DNA of 64,000 nt from Nymphaea colorata (Eukaryota > Streptophyta > Magnoliopsida > Nymphaeales > Nymphaeaceae). Both the position numbers and the translations under genes were made by a program. The stretch spans positions 7,911,886 through 7,975,885 of the forward strand of contig NC_045144.1 in NCBI RefSeq assembly GCF_008831285.2, in the 5' to 3' direction. The notes below the pieces were generated by a model, which did no database searches, had not been told where the DNA came from, and worked only from the letters and a program-made list of their open reading frames with translations. Each line of letters opens with the position of its first letter. Position 1 is the first letter of the stretch. This document shows, one piece after another, positions 56,601 through 64,000 of this stretch.

Positions 56601-57670
56601 TGTAACACTATCGCCAGAGTTGAAATATGTTTATCATCATTCAACCAAGCTTAACTGGGTCAGGCATGGGCTGGAGCAGGACTACCTTTTTCACTGTGTT
56701 TTAGACCGCATGAGTTGGATAAGGGCTGGTCTCAGGTCTAAGAATAACCAACATCGCAGATTCTTTATCCAATTGCCGTCTTGCCACACTAAACAAGTAA
56801 AATCAGGGTTTCTGCAAGCATGTTCTGCACCCAGCTCCATTTTATATTTGGGGAAGTCCCATTGAGATCTCCGGTTGGGTAAAATGATTGGGATTGTCGG
56901 CTAAATTTGCTTGAAAGTTGAACCAGAATGAAATAAATTGTTTTGTGCAGAAGCAGCAACCCAGTAAACCCAGACTACCACAAATATGTAAATCACCATG
57001 AGTAAAAGACAGAGGGGCACATCAGTAGTTAATGAGGATGAAAGAGAGACCATGTATGTAGCAAAAAACAAACTAAAACCATGTTGAAATTGTGGACAAG
57101 TGATTACATGCAAGAACCAAGGAAACTTTCATTAAGCATAGCCAAAACCAGAAGCATGGATATCATGTGAACCTGTTTCGGGAAGTGAAAAACCAATTAG
57201 TTATTACATGAAGAAAACATCTGCCATAGCATTCAGAGGCTTGAAGGAAAACTTGCTGTTTCTGTTATTTAGAGTGGTAGCTGAAGAATGCAGCAGTCCA
57301 TATCCCTGGTTTTGCAATTTGGAGGTTGTTCTCCTGCCTCTTCAACACACACTTCAGTTACTGAATACGCAAATAGTAGTCAGTGACTCAGAAGGATTGC
57401 TAATCATAAGGATTTAGATGTATCTGGATCAACAATTGTTAGAATTAAACTGAAGAGTCGTTTTCCTTTCAGTACTTGAAAAATAATAGCTGTTCCAAAC
57501 TATTGCCAAGCAAAAAGTAGAAAAATGTTATCTATATTCAATTCTCACAGCCACTTACAAATATATCATGTATGAACATAAGCATATCCCTGTGAAAGAA
57601 TAAAAAGAAAATGGAAACGAAGCTGATAGACTGGATTAACTGAAACTCCACTCTTGTTCCTGCACTAGGC
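53418..57670. other. Intergenic region, no gene recognised
   Basis: It contains a (TA)n microsatellite (about 53571-53603), a family X fragment (54745-54935) and a partial tandem duplication near 55812-55912 (CATCAGAGACAACCAA twice, about 54 bp apart, each followed by TTGTTTTAACTGTGTCG). Short open frames (for example 56590-56865) resemble no family I know. Confidence 0.45.
54745..54935 (+). repeat. Repeat family X, fragment (3' tRNA-like part)
   Basis: Matches the 3' portion of family X: TAGGGGCTGG, TTGTGCTGCAAATGAAGGGT, then ATTGAAGCAC. It ends in an A-run at 54947-54959. Only this part is present, which suggests the tRNA-like 3' segment can exist independently. Confidence 0.5.
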
Positions 57671-58944
57671 CTACTTAGCTCCTGCTTGGCGCAAGTGCCT
57701 TGTCTTCTCCACAGCCTTAGAAGTCCATCCACTTCCATTTACTATATCATCCACTAAATCCTTAAATATCATCCTCTCAATATCCAGCACAACTGCAGAA
57801 ATATCTTTCCGCTGATCACACCAGTTCTCCAGCTGACAAGTCAGACTGTAGATCACATCATCATCATCATCAATAGAATGATTTTCTGCAAGATTATCAA
57901 TTTCTGCACATATTTCATGCAGAAGCCGCTGTCCAGTCAATGATTTCATTGATAGCTTCGATGAACCAAGCCACGGATCTGCATCCAAGACAGGGAGCTT
58001 GTTGATAAGGAGTTCATTCACAGTATCAAAGATCAATCGTCTGTGCACTTTTTCATGATCAGTCTTCTGTTCGTCAGGCAACCCAGTTTCCCCAGGTTCA
58101 TCTTTACACGTTCTACTAGATTTTGTCTGCTCAAGGACAAAGAAGAGGTCAGGGTTGATCAGGTAGCCAGACGAGTGTGCCAGAGTAGGTGTCTTTGCAT
58201 CTGCAGTAAGATCCTTCAGTAGGACACCTGATGCTAATAATATCTCAGAAACATATCTGTGGTCAGGGGTTGTTTTCTCACAAAGAGATGCTATGTAATC
58301 TGTGGCAACCTCATTATGAGATGAATTGAGGCGCTGGAGCTTCTGAACAAGGTCTTCAATGCTTGCCAACTTATTGCAATGATCCTTTGACAAGGTGAAG
58401 TTGAGAGACCTCCTGGGGCTGGATAAGAAAATGCTGGCAGATGGTTTTGGGTTCTCTTCTCTTGGAACATCTTCTGTTGTTTGGTTTTTGCTGCCTGAAA
58501 AGCACAGAAGATACATATGATCTAGATTAAACTATGCAAGGTTCCAATGATATGCACCAAAGCTTACATGAGTTTGTGCAACTTGATTCCAAATATTAGA
58601 GGGCCTAAAACAAAGTATTTGATTTTGGGCAACAACATTTTCTTCAGGCTCCTTCTTGGAAGTTATGAACATATTTACTTGCAAACTGCATTGTGATCTT
58701 TCGTGTGTGCGATTGTATGCCATCACCTACATCATGCAGAAGAAATGATTATACATATCTTACTCCTAGTAAAATTATGCAGGCATAAACCTGAGCACAA
58801 CCTGAGTTTTGAGGTGGATATGGCATTGAGGTCCTAAGTTAATAGTGACGATATAAACTTTGCAAAAAAATCTACTAAGCTCACTGATACCTCTTCTGGG
58901 GTTCCTTTTTGATGCCATAAGGAAAATTGTGTACCCTTTGATAG

Positions 58945-59021
<77 letters not shown>

Positions 59022-62000
59022 TGTAAACATATCCTGTATATAGGATAAATGTGTAACTCAGTCTTCCTCTTCTGCCTTCTGTATTTTTATTTTTATCTTT
59101 TTATTCACGTATTCATTTCCAAATTAAATTTGAATTTCTTTTCCTCGTCTCAACTATTGATCTCGCTCTCAAGATGAGCTGAATTCACACAATGGAGATG
59201 AGAATAATCCTTGTGGAGCAAAAACAATCGATTATTCGAGGTCTACCTAAAGTAAAGAAAACTAGAGTTTGTAATTTTAAAATTAAAATTTAGAATTATG
59301 ACAATCTGGAAAAATTGCAACAAGATTTGTTGCCAAGGGATATTCACATGAATGTGAATTATGAAATTGATTATGAATAATTTTTTTTTGTTCCTTTTGC
59401 TAGAATGACCTTTGTTTGATTATTAATTGTTGTAGATACAATATAGAGAATGAAACATCTAACAAATCAATACTAAAAATGTCTTTCAAAGACAACTTAA
59501 ATGAAGTGGTATATATGAAGGTTCCTTTTGGCATGAAGGATCATCAAAGGTGCTTAGTTTAAAAAGGGATGCATATGGGTTCAATAAGCACCAAAGGCAT
59601 GGTTTGGTCAGTTTACTAGTGTTATGATAAAAACGAGGATTTAGATCATAGTGCTATAACACTGCTCACCTTGTAAAGAATACAGGTACAAAAATTGTTA
59701 CCATATTACTTATGGTGATTACTGAAAGTGACAAAAAGGGAGTTAATGAAATCCTCGTTTTTATCATAACACCAAAGGCATGGTTTGGTCAATTTACTAG
59801 TGTTATGATAAAAACGAGGATTTAGATCATAGTGCTATAACACTGCTCACCTTGTAAAGAATACAGGTACAAAAATTGTTACCATATTACTTATGGTGAT
59901 TACTGAAAGTGAAAAAAGGGAGTTAATGAAATCCTCGTTTTTATCATAACACCAAAGGCATGGTTTGGTCAATTTACTAGTGTTATGATAAAAACGAGGA
60001 TTTAGATCATAGTGCTATAACACTGCTCACCTTGTAAAGAATACAGGTACAAAAATTGTTACCATATTACTTATGGTAATTACTGAAAGTGACAAAAAGG
60101 GAGTTAATGAAATCAAATAACTCTTTAAAAAACAATTTGAAATGACAAATTCAGGATATCTGACATACTATTTAGTTATTGAATTGCTTACTCTAGTAGA
60201 GGTTGTCTTTTATCTCAGATCAAGTTTGCTTCGCATATTGTTGCTGGATCTAATTTAGCAAATGAAAATGAGGCTAAAACGCCACAGTGCCTTTGAAGAT
60301 AAAACACCAGAGTGCCTTTGAAGAATCTAACTTCCTATCAGCAAATTGGTTAGAGCACTTGTGCACCTTTGCAGAACTCAACTGGACATTGTTCATGTTA
60401 CATGTGATGTGTCATTTTGACATAATCTTACATTTGCACTTACGAGTCTGGTTATGTGAATAACTATATATATATGTATATATCACAAGAACTTTATATA
60501 GAGGGTACTCTTGTCATCATCTTCTTCACTAGATTTAATTACATATACAGAATCTAAATGGAGAGTTGATGATTGTAATTCTGCGACTGTTTTTTTATTT
60601 CTGTAGGTGATTTTTTGATATCATGGAGATGCAAGAACCAGCAGAAAGTTTTCTTTCTTCTATAGAAGCAAAGTACAAAATAATGAAAATTGCCTCGTTG
60701 AAACAATTGATTCAAGATGTAGCAATGATTTGTGTCAACAAGAGAGCAATATATATTTTCAGCAATTACACCTTTTGAGAGAGGACCAAACATATTGAGA
60801 TGGACTATTGTTATGTTAAAAAAGAATATTCGAGTAAGAGTATTGATCTTGCCTATGTTCAGAATTTCAGTTGGGCAACTTCTTCCTGAAGGCCTTAACT
60901 TCTATGAGGTGTCATTTTCTTCTTTGCAAACTTTTAGTTGTTACACTATAAGTTCTAGGAGGAGTATTTAAAACATATGTATATGGATTTGCCTACATTA
61001 TACATATAGTTGACTATATAGTACATACTTAACTCCTATGAGGTTTCATTTTCTTCTTCGCAAACTTTTTATTTGTTACACTGTCAGTTCTAAGGGGAGC
61101 ATCTAAAACATACGTATATGGATTTACCTTATACATATAGTTGTCTATGACTCTATATAGTACACACATATATAAGCATAACATCATGTTTAAAGCTATG
61201 TTAAATACATATGGATTCGCTTATATATAGGATAAATACGTAGTTCGGTTTTTATTTTCTTTTCTGCATTTTCTGTTTTCTATATTTTTCTTTGTATTTT
61301 TTTTTCATATACCTCAGTTCCTTGTCAATTTTGATCTTAGACCAGGATTGCCCAATGGCTAGCCCACCACACCAGCTATTGAGTTGTATATACATCAGGG
61401 GTTTCCCCATGCTTGGCTAATCCTTCAAAGCAATTTGGCCCTTCCGTAAGAGTCCTATTATTTATATAATGCCTTAATGAACTACTGAGAAATATTTTAC
61501 ACCCTTCCAGAACAGAAACAAGGAATGTAAGGAAGTCAAGTTGCATAACTCACCTTGGAAGGGGCATGAAACTGGAACAGGTGAAGGCATGGTATCCTCC
61601 TTGTAAAAAGATTGGTCTAGGACTGAAACTGGACTGGGCTGATCAGGGCCTTCAGGCTGTGCACCTCCTAATTCCATCAATCTTTTTTCATCATTCAGAA
61701 CTGATGACACCTCCTCATTCTACAAATAGAAGAAGAAAAGTTCAAATGAAATACAGAGGCAGGAATACGTGAACTTTTATATAGCAGTATACATGCATAA
61801 AGGCAGGAAGTGTAGTAAAATGCACATAGATTTCTGTACACTCTTACACACAGCTATCCATATATATTGATCTTAAGCTAAGAAAGTACCTTCACTTTCT
61901 TGTTAAAGATTGTAGGTGAAGTCTGCAAACCACAGTCTGCCACTAAGGAACAATCTGAACTTGTCATTTCCACGTCTACTTGTGATGCAGAACTCATATT

Positions 62001-63971
62001 ACTATCTGAAAGAACAGATATTTCATCTCCTTGCTGGCTAATTTGTCTTGTTGTGTCACTGCTAAAATCGCTTGTCTGATCTTCTGATGGTACTGAATAA
62101 TGCACTGAATCAGTTGTAAGCTTGCCACCTTTATGTCCAAAATCATGTCGTGGTCGAGGCTGCCTCCGGGGCTTGCTAGAATCTGGCAAGGAGGTATTCC
62201 TAGCCTTCCTTTCTGCTTCTTTCTTTCTCTGTACCAGTCGAGGACTTAAAGAATCTGAAGTCCTTGAAGAACTGCTAGCGTTATCTCTGTTCAACTGTTG
62301 AGAGATCTGTAGTGGTCGTGTCTGAGAATTTTGAGTCCTCTGGATGTTATCTTCAGATTTAGTGCTCAGTTTCTTATTAACAGATGCCTGAACTCGAATT
62401 GAAGATTCTCTACCATTAGTTATGGGAGTTGGATCCTTCGGTTGTCTGGAGCTCTTTCTGCTGTCAACTTGTTGCAAATCTCCCGTCAATCTTTTGCTCA
62501 CTGGAAAAGACAAACTGTCGCAATGGATGACAGAAGTGGCAATGCTGTACTTGTCAATGTACTTCGCAGGCTTCATGATCACAATTGGTGATTCAAAAGC
62601 TCTTGATGAACAGCCTTGCCTAGTTGGAAGTGAGTTTGGATTGCATGTCTCTAGTACATGTTCATCATGAGTTTGGTCCAAGGATATTTTTGGAGCAGTA
62701 AAATGCTGAGATCTACCCGGCTGTACCTTTTTGGTGTCCAGAAGCATCTTGGCCTGCATTGCATCCAAAATAGCTCTGACATCCTTTTCAGACTGTTGAA
62801 ATGTCATTTGTCTCAACCGTTTTTCAATCTCAGTCAAGACGAACTGGGAAGCCTGCAGTTTTGTTCGTGAATCATGAGCTTTGAGGTCCTTATTTGAAGA
62901 GGCAGGATTTCCCTCGGAATGCTTCCAGGGAGCAGTTTCTATGGGAAACCGTGGATTACAAATTGGCCTTTTCGTGGCCTCAGTATTCCTTCCTCGTGGA
63001 GATACTGCTTCCCTAGGAGTTCTTGGAGAAAGCAGAGATCGATCAAGTTTACTTTCTTCAGTAACTTTGGGTGTAGCAGAGTGGTTGCTGGTTCTTGCTG
63101 AGTGCAGAGATTTCTGGCCTTCTACAGCTACTGGTCTTGAGCTAGGCACTGTGTCCAGCCCCATGAGCTTTGCAACTATACTTGGTGATTGTCTGTTATC
63201 ACTGTCCCAGTGGCTATTACGATTCTCTAGGCCTTTCAAGTTGGAACTAGATTTCATGTCAAAATTGGAACTTCTAGATGAACAGTCTCTCCCATCTAAT
63301 GATAAACGTGGGAGTTCTTTGAGTTTTGATGTGGGTTTCATGTTGTCCCTTGAATCAAAGGAAGATCGAGCAGTTTCTCTTCCATCATAGGAGAATCGAG
63401 GACCTTCTCTTGATACTGAACATAATGAATTCTCTTTCACTCCATAGGAAGCTCTAGTTAGGTCACTGGATTCTGCAGCGTGCCATGGGCCTTCTTTAAG
63501 TCTTGCAAGAACTCTGAGTGACTCATTCAAATCTATGGGCATCTTGGACTTAGCACTTGCACTTTTCAAAGAACATTCATCCACAAATTTCGAGACTTGC
63601 AAGGACCTTGGAGAATCTCTTGTTTTCGCCAAGTGATTTGCAATTTCATCTTTGGCTCTGGTATTGATGGACAATCCCCTCATCTCTCTGTACATTGATT
63701 CCTTCACTATTTCTCGGAAATCAATGGTTTGCCTCCCAGTCTGAGGCACAAAATTAGTGTGGCCATTCCAAGGAGATGATATTCCAGGCTTGTTATCTGT
63801 GGCCGAACCATGAGGTTTCTGTGAATTCAGCGTTTCATCAAAGCAAGGAGGCCCAGTGAGAGAATTCCTGTTACATTCTGCTGAAGAGAATGATGAAGAG
63901 CAAGAGGACGACGATTGGGAATCTATGGACGAGTCTTTATTTTTCCGCTGCCTCTGGATTTGACCCTTTGC
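57671..63971 (-). CDS. LNG: LONGIFOLIA / TRM-family gene, 5' end beyond window
   Basis: Exons on the minus strand: 63971-61890, 61719-61554 and 58494-57671 (stop TAG at 57671-57673). They join in frame to 1023 residues. Recognisable parts: FREIVKESMYREMRGLS near 63730, the TRM motif SPSIVAKLMGLD near 63175, SPVSVLDQSFYKED in the second exon, and a C-terminal DUF4378 region (HRRLIFDTVNELL through ERMIFKDLVDDIV) in the last. LONGIFOLIA1/2 (TRM2/TRM1) are microtubule-associated proteins promoting longitudinal cell expansion; TRM proteins recruit TON1 and PP2A to cortical microtubules. The missing part should be the short first exon with the family's N-terminal MxAKLL...NKQIGCM segment, right of 64000. 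Intron 58495-61553 is enlarged by copia remains. The coding exons look intact. LNG1 versus LNG2 orthology is not decided. Confidence 0.9.
58950..59021. repeat. (TA)n(TG)n microsatellite
   Basis: About 37 bases of TA repeat followed by about 35 bases of TG repeat, inside the LONGIFOLIA intron. Such compound runs are length-variable and can adopt non-B DNA. Confidence 0.95.
59589..60115 (+). repeat. Triplicated about 180-bp unit with inverted junction segments
   Basis: Three successive copies start CACCAAAGGCATGGTTTGGTC at 59589, 59770 and 59950 (periods 181 and 180 bp; the third stops at about 60115). Copies are nearly identical. The unit is copia reverse-transcriptase sequence. Each junction carries AATCCTCGTTTTTATCATAAC, the exact reverse complement of a segment about 35 bp into the following unit (GTTATGATAAAAACGAGGATT). 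This inverted piece occurs at both junctions and not at the end of the array. Confidence 0.9.
60893..61165 (+). repeat. About 135-bp tandem duplication at copia 3' end
   Basis: TTAACTTCTATGAGGTGTCA...GGATTTGCC (from 60895) is followed by TTAACTCCTATGAGGTTTCA...GGATTTACC (from 61029), with about 10 percent difference by eye. Both include a GGAGTAT/GGAGCAT polypurine-like segment and ACATATAGTTG. Confidence 0.7.
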
Positions 63972-64000
63972 CTGCTTTCATAAAATGGTTCATAATTATT

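Larger units (their letters stand above)
58940..61325 (+). mobile_element. Degenerate copia remnant in the LONGIFOLIA intron, antisense
   Basis: Plus-strand fragments keep copia order. Reverse transcriptase pieces lie at about 59480-59540 (NEVVYMKVPFGMK-like), 59585-59620 (APKAWFGQF) and 60085-60190 (KKQFEMTNSGYLTYYLVIE). RNase H lies at about 60600-60850 (FLISWRCKNQQ and ERTKHIEMDY). Possible LTR remnants share TATATAGGATAAAT and a T-rich tail (about 59037-59110 and 61225-61310). A polypurine-like AGGAGGAG occurs near 60957. The triplication at 59589-60115 lies within the reverse transcriptase. No protein is intact. Confidence 0.75.

Noticed and set aside
59589-60115. CRISPR-like array
   Set aside because: The units are about 180 bp, contain copia reverse transcriptase sequence and lie in a plant intron; there are no short repeat-spacer units.

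Overview
The window is nuclear DNA of a flowering plant. The evidence is spliced plant-type genes, a type I MADS-box gene, a LONGIFOLIA/TRM gene, AT-rich intergenic DNA, Ty1/copia retrotransposons and hAT-type MITEs. I cannot name the species. A 100-base run of N (6845-6944) marks an assembly gap.

Layout. 1-5.5 kb holds no recognisable gene; it is built of inverted and direct repeats plus a hAT-type MITE (4587-4858). At 5580-6391 (minus) is a type I MADS-box gene (AGL62-like) whose frame breaks once. From 11217 to 19991 (plus) lie the decayed exons of an asparagine-synthetase-like gene (ASNSD1 family), with at least four frameshifts, two internal stops and no recognisable C-terminal half. From 22.5 to 26.6 kb is a roughly 4.1-kb segmental duplicate carrying a dead copy of TAF8 (TFIID subunit 8). 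Its partner at 49.3-53.4 kb, in the same orientation, carries an intact 408-codon TAF8. Between them are copies of a dispersed repeat (family X), a second hAT-type MITE (27263-27579) with a perfect 8-bp target duplication, a degenerate copia element (28.8-33.3 kb), and a 12-exon CDC48B-like tandem AAA-ATPase gene (33404-46647, plus).

Intron 5 of the CDC48B gene holds a young, apparently complete copia element in antisense orientation (35504-40877). It has near-identical LTRs, a 5-bp target duplication, a primer-binding site, a polypurine tract and one open 1417-codon gag-pol frame. The right end (57671-63971 and beyond the window edge, minus) is a LONGIFOLIA/TRM-type gene lacking only its 5' end. 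Its 3-kb intron contains the remains of another copia element, part of whose reverse transcriptase is triplicated in tandem with inverted 21-bp junctions.

The genes do not form one pathway. TAF8 serves general transcription, CDC48B is a predicted protein-remodelling ATPase, LONGIFOLIA controls directional cell elongation, and AGL62-like factors act in female gametophyte and endosperm. From memory, the ASNSD1-like and CDC48B genes are also neighbours in Arabidopsis (AT2G03667/AT2G03670), so this pair may be an old linkage in which one partner has died here. I found no clear new biological system. The most unusual items are the mobile-element structures and the fate of the duplicated or decayed genes around CDC48B.
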